DNA from: Alistipes megaguti
GTDB lineage: Bacteria > Bacteroidota > Bacteroidia > Bacteroidales > Rikenellaceae
DNA: 64,000 bases
Assembly (NCBI RefSeq): GCF_900604385.1
Contig: NZ_LR027382.1
Span: 744,001-808,000 of the forward strand
Direction: 5' to 3'
Of this stretch, positions 36,101 to 45,103 are shown piece after piece. The first letter of the stretch is position 1. Each line of letters starts with the position of its first letter. A program made the translations under genes and the position numbers. The notes under the pieces were generated by a model that saw nothing but the letters and a program-made list of their open reading frames with translations, did not search any database and was not told the origin of the DNA.

Positions 36101-36565
36101 GATGAATGCATTGCTCAACATCAGCTTGTCGTCGATCGAGAACATCTGATAGATCGGGAAACCATAGCCGTCGCCGCCCCCGACCGTTCCGGCCCCCTGC
36201 GAAAGAAGAATCGTCGCCGTCGACGACTCCGAATCGGTCGTCACCCGGATGTGAGCCGTACGAGGCGAGGTCGAGCGGTTGCGGGCCACGATGAGTTTCA
36301 GACTGGCATCGCCCGTCCCGTAAGTTTCGCTGGCCGTAATCCAACGCACGGTCTCACCCGTCGCCGGATCCGTAAATTCAATATGCCAGTAGGCATTGCT
36401 GGCCACGTCGAGGGTCAACTCCTCGCCCGCGCCATCGGCGGTCAGACTCTCCTGTCCGATCGAAACAAGACCGACCCGGTCCACATCCGGATCACCCGTA
36501 CAGGAGATCGCAGCGGCGGCAATCAGCCAAACCGCTGTCCAGATCCTGAATAATTGTCTTTTCAT
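33152..36565 (-). CDS. BACON and DUF5689 multidomain surface lipoprotein
   Basis: 1137 residues. Signal peptide with lipobox (AAAAISCTGD, Cys near 22). A BACON domain covers about 30-115 (SNAYWHIEFTD, then ATILLSQGAG). Carbohydrate-binding or choice-of-anchor-like beta regions follow (about 120-330 and 345-515). A DUF5689 domain covers about 520-740 (VEGCVVAADNLPEGCFALQD, then VTLPESQVVESD). Two further beta domains fill the C-terminus. Proteins of this kind in SusC/D loci bind glycan at the cell surface; the ligand is unknown. The start at 36565 removes an 11-residue in-frame extension and gives a proper signal peptide. Divergent from susC and upstream of the EEP lipoprotein. Confidence 0.8.
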   Translation of the reverse strand: MKRQLFRIWTAVWLIAAAAISCTGDPDVDRVGLVSIGQESLTADGAGEELTLDVASNAYWHIEFTDPATGETVRWITASETYGTGDASLKLIVARNRSTSPRTAHIRVTTDSESSTATILLSQGAGTVGGGDGYGFPIYQMFSIDDKLMLSNAFIEGGTCYFDDGMILSRTGSPAEMTFSTQTHTNPKSDWYFQRGVVIGSWETGDALQLEIPLKESLSGDLRYVYGSRRDGTQNASHAWVFEWSSDGAEWTPFDGASEGGVSDAVWKIVDFTIPEAKAIPAGGTLWIRHRCTDGASASTSASNPTVAYQTGFCITKASAEPTTVAPMDDQTVVFSTGFDDLLDAKAAYIDMPLDFMSSFNAGAYSLPREQAGMVDFAECYIRPGFLQVGRGDEAIVSRYTQGSYTIKLADRFEAMRILKSDLKLTFQASAMIDAYGKPTDPGVVVKVDGASGATVEGGTLEGVENNAFKSFTVYVRGATAETEITITSADMTSSTDDVRFFVDDILLEVEGEPQRPSADDPVKAAIAELRAKAGASAVTITDNLYVEGCVVAADNLPEGCFALQDDQAGIVVACPNHGVTVGDLAKVAVKDASLARNGDGLLVVTPAASDRVSKTGTAEQMPASRMISVAELQAGTWEAMLVTLPESQVVESDLSKPLSGDITLELEDRVTTYVLKTYAHASFASAAVPQKRGPVKGLAGVGFVMPTSAGDLASMNGTRFGEAVYAIKPIDGHLYALGTTKNFTIGNATFDQATKTVTYDNGHSIYKVGDTSTDFTWGCYGSKKSAAANMYDSRLYVTGWGGPNWQENGLVFKMKATSRIVGNLRFGFGWFGASGDNLPENWKLLWSSDGTAWNDGVKVLSLTSSLTELPSDDPGSEVFTFASNANAGGYRMAYFHVPDDKAVPEGGYFYMKIVQADNACQRSGESVDPSKEMIFINGFYLQTHERRAYHTSDLPSGDNVVLTEGFDDNLWGPDQFAYAWQSFAGYKVAYKAPEGWSIAGSVFEEPGHVRIGNNGTDSSSSLTTPALEALGNTPTDITVRFKAATLLVGAAGLVPDDRTIRVEASGAGAVGSEVYLPATLSGTAETVDQATSDRMCDEYLRWYDCSVKISGATKDTRVVFTGTGRHFFDEIVITKD

Positions 36566-36703
36566 AGGTGCGTAATAAAGGTTCATTGGGTTTGTCAATT
36601 CGGGCCCGGACTCCCCGGTCCGACTGCATGTCCTTCCGGACCGTGCCCTTTCGTTACATTTTCATGACATTCACCGAAAAATCTCAAAAAAAAGACGCTT
36701 TTC

Positions 36704-36734
36704 TTTGGAATGTCAAATATTCCTCTTATTTTTG
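36704..36734 (+). promoter_or_regulatory. Promoter of susC
   Basis: TTTG (36704-36707), a 19-nt spacer and TATTTTTG (36727-36734). Transcription would start within the first ACCACAC element of the operator-like region. Confidence 0.7.
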
Positions 36735-36735
36735 T

Positions 36736-36790
36736 ACCACACTAAACCACACTATTCCACGTTTGCCCTATGTGTTGTGTGGTGTGGTGT
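36736..36790. promoter_or_regulatory. Operator-like repeats in the susC leader
   Basis: ACCACAC occurs at 36736-36742 and 36746-36752, and its complement GTGTGGT at 36777-36783 and 36782-36788. The 18-mer GTGTTGTGTGGTGTGGTG (36772-36789) recurs with one change at 52260-52277 before the GntR regulator. Both are followed by CAAATATA, a minus-strand -7 match. This is a probable binding site for that regulator. Confidence 0.6.
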
Positions 36791-36821
36791 ACGATGCAAA
36801 TATACTACTAATTCCAAAAAG

Positions 36822-39800
36822 ATGAAAAAAAGTTACGATGAATTTCAAAGAAAGTGCGATTTTCGGACAATCGCGGCTTTCTGCGCGCTTCTGGCAGCGA
36901 TCGTATTTGCACCATCGTACGCTTCGGCCCAGAACTTCACCCTCAAGGGGAGCGTCAAGACCGGGGAGGGCGACCCCATAGCGGGTGCCACCGTCATTCT
37001 GAGCGGCACCCAGCAGGGAGTAACCTCCGATGCACAGGGCAACTTCACACTGTCGCTGACCCGCAAACCGGCAGCCGATGCCTCGCTCATCGTCTCCTAC
37101 CTCGGCTACAAAAGCCAGACACTGCCCGTCGGCAACCGAACGATGTTTGACGTCGTACTGACCGAAGAGGCTACGGCCATGGATGAGGTTGTGGTCGTAG
37201 GCTACGGTACGGTCCGCAAGAAGGATCTGACCGGATCACTCTCCTCCGTCGGCGGCGAGACCATCCTCAACCGCCAGACACAGACCCTCTCACAGGCCCT
37301 GCAGGGTGCCATGCCGGGTGTAACCGTCACCCGGACGAATTCGGCACCGGGCGGTTCGGCGACGATCCGCATCCGCGGTATCACGTCGATGACCGAAGGG
37401 GCCTCGGATCCCTATGTGCTGATCGACGGTGTGGCCGGTTCGATCGACGACATCAACCCCAACGACATCGAGAACATCACCGTCCTGAAGGATGCGGCCT
37501 CGGCGTCGATCTACGGTTCACAGGCCGCCGCCGGTGTCATCCTCATCACCACCAAACGGGCCTCGCAGAGCGGAGCCAGCGTCACCTACAACTATACGCT
37601 CGGACTCGACTACCAGTCCAGAACGCCCGAATACATGAATGCCACGGACTACATGGCCGCCGTCAACGAACTCCGTTACAATGACCTGCCGTCCGGAGGC
37701 TGGTATCAGGAGTACTCGCGCGAGATGATCGAGAACTACTGGCTGCTTAACCGTGAAAATCCCGACCTCTATCCGAATGTCGACTGGATGGATCTGCTGC
37801 TCAAGGACAAGGGCGTACGCCAATCACACAGCCTGACCATCCAGGCCGGAGGCGAAAAGGTCCGCTCGGTGCTGAGTCTGGGCTATGACGACGTGGAGGG
37901 ACTCTTCCGCAAAAACCTCTCCTGGCAGCGCTACACGGCCCGGCTGAACAACGACATCAAGGTCTTCAAGTGGATGAACGCCTCGGCCGACATCTCGCTG
38001 CGCTACACCGACCAGCTCAATCCCCACGCCTCGCCGTCGAGCATCATGCGATACATTCCGCCCATCTACCAGGCCGTATGGAGCGACGGCCGCTACGCTC
38101 CGGGCAAGGACGGGACGAACAAATATGCGGCCCTGATGTCGGGCGGCGAAAAGACAACGGACAAGTATCTGGCCAACGCCAAGTTCCAGATCGACATCAC
38201 CCCGGTCAAGGGGCTGACCGTCACCGGCATCTTCGCACCCCAGTTCTCCTACACCAAGATCAAGGATTTCCAGCGCCAGACCTCCTACTTCAACTACCAG
38301 GAGGAGAGCCTCACCAGCACGAAATACATCTCCGACGCCAAGACGACAACCCTCGAGGAGACCCGCGGTGACACCTTCTCACACACCACGCAGGTCTACG
38401 CCAACTACCAGCACACCTTCGGTCAGGACCACAATTTCAGCGCCATGATCGGTTACGAGAACTACTGGTATCAGGAGGGTGACATCGTTGCCAAGAAATC
38501 GTCGTTCGCCCATTCGCTGATCCCCGACCTGAGCGCCGGAGGCAGCGAGGACGTCACGGCCAATTCAAAGAACGTCAACGAACTGGCCCGCCGCTCGTAC
38601 TTCGGCCGTCTGATGTACAACTACCGGTCGAAATACTACATCCAGGGCAATATCCGCCGCGACGGTTCGTCACGCTTCGCGCCCGACTGCCGCTGGGGTA
38701 CGTTCCTCTCGGCATCGGCCGGCTGGGTCTTCACCCAGGAGCGCTTCCTGGAGGGACTGCGACGGGTGCTCGACCACGGCAAGCTCCGCATATCGTACGG
38801 CGAACTGGGCAACGAACGCATCAAGGGCTACTACCCCTATCAGACCGTACTGGCCAACAACAACGTCGTCGGCTACACCGGAACCACCCTCACCGCCCTT
38901 TCGGGTTATGCACAGGCCGCTGCCATCGTTTCAGACATCACCTGGGAGACAACGGCCACGGTCGACGTGGGTATCGACCTGTCACTGCTCTCGAACCGCC
39001 TCTCCCTGACGGCCGACTGGTACTACAAGAAGACCCGCGACATGCTGCTCCAGGTCCCCATCGCCCCGATCATGGGTCTCTCGGACCCCTATGACAACAT
39101 CGGCGACATGAACACCAAAGGCTGGGAGATCACGCTCGGATGGCGCGACCACGTCGGCGACTTCAACTACGGCGTCACGTTCAACCTCTCGGACGACGTC
39201 TCCACGATGGGCTACATCGGCAACAAGGAGGTGATCTCCGGCGGCAAGATCATCCGCGAAGGCGACGAATACCAGTCCTGGTACGGATACGTCTGCGAAG
39301 GAATCTACCAGACCCAGGCCGAGGTCGACAACTCGGCAACCACCGGAACCGTCTATCCGGGCGACCTGCACTACCGGAACCTCGCAGATGCCGACCCCGA
39401 CAGTCCGCTCATCAACGCCGAATACGACCGCACGGTGCTCGGCTCCTCGCTTCCGCACTTCAACTACGGCGGCACGATCGACTTGGCCTGGCGCGGCATC
39501 GACTTCAACCTCACGTTCCAGGGGGTCGGCAAACGAAACTCCTACCTCACGGACGAAATGGTACAGCCGCTGCGCTCGCAATGGTATAACGTCCCGACGA
39601 TAGTCGGGGGGGGGAACTCCTGGAGCCGCAAGAACACCATCGAGCAGAACCAGCACGCCAAGTACCCGCGCTATTCGTGGAACAACGCCAACAACAACTA
39701 TGCGATCTCCGACTTCTGGATCTTCGACGGATCCTACTTCCGTGTGAAAAACATCACGCTCGGCTACACCCTGCCCCAGAAATGGATGAACCGCGTGCAT

Positions 39801-39941
39801 GTCAAGAGTCTGCGCTTCGCCGTCACCCTGACCGACTTCTTCACCTGCAGCCACTTCCCCGAAGGGTGGGATCCCGAGGTCGGGACAACCGCATATCCCA
39901 TCACCAAGTCGGTGCTCTTCTCGGCTCAACTCAAATTCTAA
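36822..39941 (+). CDS. SusC/RagA-family TonB-linked outer-membrane receptor
   Basis: 1039 residues. Signal peptide about 1-37 (ending YASAQ). The carboxypeptidase-like N-terminal domain covers 40-115 (LKGSVKTGEGDPIAGATVIL). The plug entry motif is at 121-140 (DEVVVVGYGTVRKKDLTGSL), the plug domain runs to about 250, then the 22-strand barrel ends in SVLFSAQLKF. It imports oligosaccharides across the outer membrane with its SusD partner, powered by TonB. The start at 36822 follows the promoter; the longer in-frame start at 36705 lies inside the -33 box. First gene of the rightward operon susC-susD-DUF6259-epimerase. Confidence 0.95.
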   Translation: MKKSYDEFQRKCDFRTIAAFCALLAAIVFAPSYASAQNFTLKGSVKTGEGDPIAGATVILSGTQQGVTSDAQGNFTLSLTRKPAADASLIVSYLGYKSQTLPVGNRTMFDVVLTEEATAMDEVVVVGYGTVRKKDLTGSLSSVGGETILNRQTQTLSQALQGAMPGVTVTRTNSAPGGSATIRIRGITSMTEGASDPYVLIDGVAGSIDDINPNDIENITVLKDAASASIYGSQAAAGVILITTKRASQSGASVTYNYTLGLDYQSRTPEYMNATDYMAAVNELRYNDLPSGGWYQEYSREMIENYWLLNRENPDLYPNVDWMDLLLKDKGVRQSHSLTIQAGGEKVRSVLSLGYDDVEGLFRKNLSWQRYTARLNNDIKVFKWMNASADISLRYTDQLNPHASPSSIMRYIPPIYQAVWSDGRYAPGKDGTNKYAALMSGGEKTTDKYLANAKFQIDITPVKGLTVTGIFAPQFSYTKIKDFQRQTSYFNYQEESLTSTKYISDAKTTTLEETRGDTFSHTTQVYANYQHTFGQDHNFSAMIGYENYWYQEGDIVAKKSSFAHSLIPDLSAGGSEDVTANSKNVNELARRSYFGRLMYNYRSKYYIQGNIRRDGSSRFAPDCRWGTFLSASAGWVFTQERFLEGLRRVLDHGKLRISYGELGNERIKGYYPYQTVLANNNVVGYTGTTLTALSGYAQAAAIVSDITWETTATVDVGIDLSLLSNRLSLTADWYYKKTRDMLLQVPIAPIMGLSDPYDNIGDMNTKGWEITLGWRDHVGDFNYGVTFNLSDDVSTMGYIGNKEVISGGKIIREGDEYQSWYGYVCEGIYQTQAEVDNSATTGTVYPGDLHYRNLADADPDSPLINAEYDRTVLGSSLPHFNYGGTIDLAWRGIDFNLTFQGVGKRNSYLTDEMVQPLRSQWYNVPTIVGGGNSWSRKNTIEQNQHAKYPRYSWNNANNNYAISDFWIFDGSYFRVKNITLGYTLPQKWMNRVHVKSLRFAVTLTDFFTCSHFPEGWDPEVGTTAYPITKSVLFSAQLKF

Positions 39942-39967
39942 TGTCGCAAACAATGATCGGATAAGCT

Positions 39968-41857
39968 ATGAAAACCTTGAAATTCGCAATCTTCGTCCTT
40001 GCCGGAAGTCTGATGGTCTCGTGCAGCGACCTGGACCTCTCGCCGAAAGATTCGGCCGCCAGCGGCTCGTGGTTTCAGACGGCCGAGCAGTTCGAACTGA
40101 ACCTCAACGCCCTGCTCCACCACAGCTACTGGCCCATGGAGCGGAACGAATGGACCTCCAACGAACAGACCGAACTCGACATGCTGACCGATGACGGACA
40201 GAACCGAAGCGCTCCGGGCCGATTCCTCATCGACGGCGTCGACGGCACCTATCCGCTGGCCGTGCGCATGTGGGACATCACCTACACGGGCATCAACCGC
40301 TGCAACAAGATCATCACCGAGATCAAGAAGCTCGAAGGCGAAATGGATCCCGAGCGCTACAACCGCATCATCGCCTGCGCCCGCTTCTACCGGGCCTGCT
40401 TCTACCTCCGGATCATGGTACACTTCGGCGATCCGGTCGTCGTTCCCGAGGATATGGACATGGACTCCGAAGCGGGGCGTCAGGCCGCCTACGAGCTGAC
40501 CCGTTCGGACATGTGGGCCGTCGTGGACGACATGCTCCGCGAATTCGACGAAATTGCCCCTCTGCTGCCCGTTTCGTACGGCGGAGGCGAGGTCGAACGG
40601 GCCACGAGGGGGGCCGTCTACGGCATGAAGGCCCGCTACGCCCTGCACTTCGCCTCGATCCGCAAGTGGGACACCATTGAAAACGGCGGATTCGGAGACA
40701 ACGACGAGGCCGAAGCCAAACGGCTCTTCGAACAGGCCCGCGACGCCGCCTGGAGCTGCATGCAGCTGAACGCCTATACGCTCCATTCGGACTTCGGCGA
40801 GCTCTTCCGCATGTCGACCAAGCACTCGCCCGAGGGAATCTTCGTCATCCCGCGTTCGAAGGCCCTCTCGAACAACTCGAAATACCAGTACCTCTACGGC
40901 GGCGCCACAACGGCCAAGCTGCCGCGTCTGTCGGGCGCCCCGACCTGTACGACCTGTCTGCCGTCGTGGTACCTGCTCTGCTCGTTCCTCGACGACCAGG
41001 GCAAACCCATCGACGAATCGGAGGTCTACGACCCCCACAAGCCCTTCGAGCACCGCGACCCGCGCTGCACCTACACCATCGTCGAACACGGCACCCAGCA
41101 TCTGGGAGTCATCTTCGACCCGCATTTCGACGTCACCGAGGTCTACAGCGCCCGCGAGGGAGCCATGGTCACCAACAACGACTCGCGGTCGTACAGAATC
41201 GCCGGAAACTCGAATCAGTACGCCTCCTACAACGGGCTGGTGCTCAAGAAACACGTCGATGAAGACTGGCTGTCGCCCTTCGAGGCCGAGAACGACAAAC
41301 TGATCCTGCGCTATGCCGACGTGCTGCTGATGTACGCCGAGGCCAAGATCGAGCTGAACGAGATCGACGATACGGTCCTCAACGCCATGAATCAGGTCCG
41401 CGCCCGCGCCTACAAGGTCGATGTGACAGCCACCAACTCCTATCCGGCCATCACCGAAACGGATCAGGCCCGGCTGCGCACGATCCTGCGCTTCGAACGC
41501 CGCATGGAGTTTGCCTTCGAGAACCTGCGCCTGTACGACCTCTGGCGCTGGCGGATCGCCGAAAAGGCACTCAACCGCCCCTGGATCGGACTGCCCAAGA
41601 AGGATGAGAAACTCCAGCGCGCCTATATCGACGACGGCATGTGGTTTCACGGAGCCGTACCGCAGGTCGACGAAGACGGATGCGTGGACTTCATGGCCGA
41701 CGTCGCCAAGGGTGATCCCAACTTCTTCCGCGGGAACATGTACGCACAGATCCTCGCCGAGTGCAAGTTCGTGGCCCCGAAGAGCTATCTGTGGCCCATC
41801 CCGACCACCACGATGCAGGTCATGAAGAACATCAAGGAGAACAATCCGGGCTATTGA
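39968..41857 (+). CDS. SusD/RagB-family outer-membrane lipoprotein
   Basis: 629 residues. Lipobox LMVSCSD (Cys near 19), then a TPR-rich SusD fold: NRCNKIITEIKKLEGEM, CARFYRACFYLRIMVHFGDP (about 138-157) and the late ILRYADVLLMYAEAKIELNE (about 437-456), a SusD hallmark. It caps the SusC receptor and binds the glycan on the cell surface. Ends with LWPIPTTTMQVMKNIKENNP, the usual SusD tail. It follows susC by 26 bases. Confidence 0.95.
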   Translation: MKTLKFAIFVLAGSLMVSCSDLDLSPKDSAASGSWFQTAEQFELNLNALLHHSYWPMERNEWTSNEQTELDMLTDDGQNRSAPGRFLIDGVDGTYPLAVRMWDITYTGINRCNKIITEIKKLEGEMDPERYNRIIACARFYRACFYLRIMVHFGDPVVVPEDMDMDSEAGRQAAYELTRSDMWAVVDDMLREFDEIAPLLPVSYGGGEVERATRGAVYGMKARYALHFASIRKWDTIENGGFGDNDEAEAKRLFEQARDAAWSCMQLNAYTLHSDFGELFRMSTKHSPEGIFVIPRSKALSNNSKYQYLYGGATTAKLPRLSGAPTCTTCLPSWYLLCSFLDDQGKPIDESEVYDPHKPFEHRDPRCTYTIVEHGTQHLGVIFDPHFDVTEVYSAREGAMVTNNDSRSYRIAGNSNQYASYNGLVLKKHVDEDWLSPFEAENDKLILRYADVLLMYAEAKIELNEIDDTVLNAMNQVRARAYKVDVTATNSYPAITETDQARLRTILRFERRMEFAFENLRLYDLWRWRIAEKALNRPWIGLPKKDEKLQRAYIDDGMWFHGAVPQVDEDGCVDFMADVAKGDPNFFRGNMYAQILAECKFVAPKSYLWPIPTTTMQVMKNIKENNPGY

Positions 41858-41942
41858 TCCTGCTGCCGTACAACCGGACGGACTCCGGCAGCGGAGCCCG
41901 TCCGGCTGTTTTCATCACCCAACCATTCCAACCGACTCAGCC

Positions 41943-44093
41943 ATGAACATACGACTGACCACCACCCTTTGCAGCCTGGCAGCTCCGTTTCTGATACTGC
42001 CGGTCCACGCCGCACCGCAACCGTCCACCTTGCGCAACGAACGGTTGCAGATCTCGATCGACGACGAGGGCCGCCTCGTCAGCCTCAAGAACCTCGAGAC
42101 AGGCCGCGACTATGCCGGCCGCGACTATCTCTGGAGGCTCTACTACGATACCCCGAAAGCCAAGGAGATCGAGGTCCTGGCCGCCGGGCAGCAACCCCGC
42201 ATCTCACAAAACGGGGAGACCATCACGTTGCTCTACGAAGAGCTGAAGGCCACCGACTTCAGCATCCGGAAAGAGGTCACGCTCGACATCTCGCTCCGCT
42301 TCGACATCACGCTCGAAGGGGATCAGATCCGCTTTGCCTCGAAGATCGAGAACAACGAACCGCACACGATCGTCCGCGAACTGCACTACCCGCTCGTCGG
42401 GAACATGCCACTCCCGGAGGACCACAAGCTGCTGCTCACCCACACCGGAGGGCAGCTCTACGACGATCCGAAGGGCATTATCCTGCGCAACAGCAACACC
42501 TCGCCCTACAAGACCCCGGCCCAGAAATTCCGTCAGATGGACGCCAAATACCCGACGCGGACCGTAACGGGCGGAACGGGAGGCTGCATGGCCTCGAACT
42601 GCTTTGCCTATGTCGGCGAACGCGAAGGGCTCTATTTCGGGAGCCACGACCTCCAGTTCCAGGACACAGGACACGGACTGCGCCTCTATCCCGACGGGGA
42701 GGGAGGCTTCTCGCGGCTGGAATCCGGATTCTACAAATACCCGCAGTGCCTCTCGGGCGAGAGCTGGAGCTGCAGTGCCAACGTCATTGCCCCCTATACG
42801 GGCACGTGGCACCAGACCTCGAAACTCTACCGGCGCTGGGCCGACACCTGGTGGGATCATCGCGAAGCTCCGCTCTGGGTACAGAAGATGCGCAGCTGGC
42901 AGCGGGTCATCTTCCGCCACCAGTATGGCGAGCTGCTCTTCCGGTACACCGATCTGCCGGGACGCATCAAGCGTGTCGGGGAGAGCGTCGGAGCCGATGC
43001 CGCCTTCACCTTCGGGTGGTGGGAGACGGGCATGGACCACGGCAATCCCCACTACAACGCCGATCCGGCACAGGGCGGCGACGAAGGCTGGAAACAGGCC
43101 ATCGCCGAATTCAAGAAAGATGGCGGCAAGGTGCTGCTCTACTTCAACGGCAAACTGATCGACCGCGAGAGCGAATTCTACAAAAGCGGCGCCGGACGGG
43201 AGATCTGCTACCGCGACAATACGGGTGCGGAGTTCACCGAGCAGGGGACCTTCCTGGGCGACTACAACGCCCGAACGTTCGTCATCGCCGACACGCGTTC
43301 CGAGATCTGGCGCCGGATGCTCCTCGAATGGGCCGACCGCGCCCGCGAATACGGAGCCAACAGTGTCTTCTACGACCAGCTCGGCTACGGCGAACGGGCC
43401 ACGAACTGGGACCTGAGCCGCGAATTCCCGATTCCGAACCTGCGGGTCATCGCCGACAAGGCCGAAGTGCTGAAGATGATTCGCGACCACAACATCCGCT
43501 TCGATCCGGAGTTTGCCCTCGGCACCGAGTGGCTGACCGACGTGACGGCCCAATACTGCGATTATATCCATATTTATCAGGTCACGGCCGGACGGTACAG
43601 CTTCATCGACTGGTTCCGCTACACCTTCCCCGAGATTATCATCTCCGACCGGGAGATCCGCGACGACACGGATATCGAACGCCGGGTAAACAACACCCTG
43701 CTCAAGGGGTTGCGCAACGATATCGAGATCTACCGCTGCCGCGATCTGATCGACAAAACCCCGCATTACCAGTCCTATCTGGCACAAGCCAACGAGATCA
43801 AGAGACGCTACGAACACCTCTTGCTGATGGGACGTTACCGCGACGTGGAGGGTTTCACGCTCTCCGCGCAGGGCATCGAGGCCCGGGCCTACACCCACGG
43901 CGACGGCATGGCCATCGTGGCGACCCGGACCGAGGCGGGAGACCCCGTGAGCGGCGGGATCGAGGTCCCGGGATACCGATTCGTCGAATCGTCGACGCTG
44001 GGCGAGGCCCGGGTCTCCCGCAACGGCGACCGGATCACCCTCGGACAATACGATCTGGCGGTGCTGATTTATCAAAAAGAGGGCCGGCCATGA
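41943..44093 (+). CDS. DUF6259 putative glycoside hydrolase
   Basis: 716 residues with a signal peptide (1-23, ending VHAAP). The N-terminal 280 residues are a beta-sandwich like that of GH31/GH36-type enzymes. From about 310 a barrel-like region follows, with FGWWETGMDHGNPHY, VLLYFNGKLID, SVFYDQLGYGE (about 475-485) and FDPEFALGTEWLTD (about 521-534). The acidic residues in the last two are candidate catalytic Asp and Glu. It fits the DUF6259 family, found in polysaccharide loci but not characterised in detail. Probably periplasmic. It overlaps the next gene by 4 bases. Confidence 0.75.
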   Translation: MNIRLTTTLCSLAAPFLILPVHAAPQPSTLRNERLQISIDDEGRLVSLKNLETGRDYAGRDYLWRLYYDTPKAKEIEVLAAGQQPRISQNGETITLLYEELKATDFSIRKEVTLDISLRFDITLEGDQIRFASKIENNEPHTIVRELHYPLVGNMPLPEDHKLLLTHTGGQLYDDPKGIILRNSNTSPYKTPAQKFRQMDAKYPTRTVTGGTGGCMASNCFAYVGEREGLYFGSHDLQFQDTGHGLRLYPDGEGGFSRLESGFYKYPQCLSGESWSCSANVIAPYTGTWHQTSKLYRRWADTWWDHREAPLWVQKMRSWQRVIFRHQYGELLFRYTDLPGRIKRVGESVGADAAFTFGWWETGMDHGNPHYNADPAQGGDEGWKQAIAEFKKDGGKVLLYFNGKLIDRESEFYKSGAGREICYRDNTGAEFTEQGTFLGDYNARTFVIADTRSEIWRRMLLEWADRAREYGANSVFYDQLGYGERATNWDLSREFPIPNLRVIADKAEVLKMIRDHNIRFDPEFALGTEWLTDVTAQYCDYIHIYQVTAGRYSFIDWFRYTFPEIIISDREIRDDTDIERRVNNTLLKGLRNDIEIYRCRDLIDKTPHYQSYLAQANEIKRRYEHLLLMGRYRDVEGFTLSAQGIEARAYTHGDGMAIVATRTEAGDPVSGGIEVPGYRFVESSTLGEARVSRNGDRITLGQYDLAVLIYQKEGRP

Positions 44094-45028
44094 GAACAAG
44101 TCCAACGATTTTCCAGGCAGAAGAGGCTCCTCAGAACCCTTCTATCCTGCATCTGACCAACGGAACGACCACGGCCGTCGTCTGTCCGCCCGATCCCGTG
44201 AGCGGATACTACCGGGCCACCCGCTTCGACTGGAGCGGAGTCCTGAGCGACCTGCGCGGCCGCGGTCATCGCTACGTCACCCCGTGGAAAAACAGGCACG
44301 ATCCGCTGTGCCACGACGATCTGAGCGGTCCGGTGGACGAATTTACCGAGATCGGATACGAACGGGCCCGTCCCGGTGAAGAGTTCCTGAAGATCGGCGT
44401 CGGCATGCTGCGTCGATACTCCGGGGAGCCCTACGACCGGTTCCGGCTCTACGAAATCGTCAACCACGGTCTTTGGGAGACGACCGCCACTCGCGACCGG
44501 GTCGAGTTCCGCCACCGTCTGCTGAGCGACGAGTATGGATACGACTACCGCAAGGAGCTGAGACTGACCCATACGGACCGTCTGCGAATCGACTATACGC
44601 TCAAGAATCTCGGACCGGCCGTGCTGGCGGGACAGGTCTGCAACCACAACTTTTTCACCCTCGACCGGATGGTCACGGGACCCGATACGGCCATCCGTTT
44701 CCCCTTCCATCCCGTCGGGACCTGGCGCGAAGCCTACGACTGTGTCACACTCGGGAGGGACGGGATTCGCTTCAACCGGGAGCTCCGACCGGGAGAGACC
44801 GTCTTCATGGGCGACCTCCATGCACAGGATTCCGCATCGGGAACCTACGGATTCTGCATCCTCAACCTCCTTACGGGGGCCGGCATTCGCGTATCGGGGA
44901 ATGCACCGCTGTCGCACATGGTCCTTTGGGCCCGCCGGGGGATAGCCTGCATCGAACCCTACACGACCTTCCGGGCCTTCCCGGGCGAGACCCTCGTCTG
45001 GAGACTCGAATACGAACTGCTGGCCTGA
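44090..45028 (+). CDS. Aldose 1-epimerase-like protein
   Basis: 312 residues, no signal peptide, so cytoplasmic. The beta-sandwich fold of galactose mutarotases is suggested by NGTTTAVVCPPDPVSGYYRA, RFDWSGVL (about 45-52), ELRLTHTDRLRIDYTLKNLG (about 158-177), QVCNHNFFTLDR (His, about 183-194) and the late CIEPYTTFRAFPGETLVWRL (about 285-304, Glu). Likely interconverts anomers of the sugar released by the locus, or of its phosphate. Starts at 44090, overlapping the DUF6259 stop in ATGA. Last gene of the rightward operon. Confidence 0.75.
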   Translation: MRTSPTIFQAEEAPQNPSILHLTNGTTTAVVCPPDPVSGYYRATRFDWSGVLSDLRGRGHRYVTPWKNRHDPLCHDDLSGPVDEFTEIGYERARPGEEFLKIGVGMLRRYSGEPYDRFRLYEIVNHGLWETTATRDRVEFRHRLLSDEYGYDYRKELRLTHTDRLRIDYTLKNLGPAVLAGQVCNHNFFTLDRMVTGPDTAIRFPFHPVGTWREAYDCVTLGRDGIRFNRELRPGETVFMGDLHAQDSASGTYGFCILNLLTGAGIRVSGNAPLSHMVLWARRGIACIEPYTTFRAFPGETLVWRLEYELLA

Positions 45029-45041
45029 GATGCCGCTTCAC

Positions 45042-45080
45042 AAGAGAGCCGCCTCACATGACATGTGAGGCGGCTCTCTT
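45042..45080. terminator. Perfect 39-nt palindrome between convergent operons
   Basis: Two 19-nt arms (45042-45060 and 45062-45080) are exact complements around one central base, AAGAGAGCC... on both strands. It can form a hairpin terminator in either direction, and it lies 14 bases after the epimerase stop and 24 bases before the kinase stop. Confidence 0.8.
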
Positions 45081-45103
45081 CAAATCCGTTACGAACCTGG
45101 ATG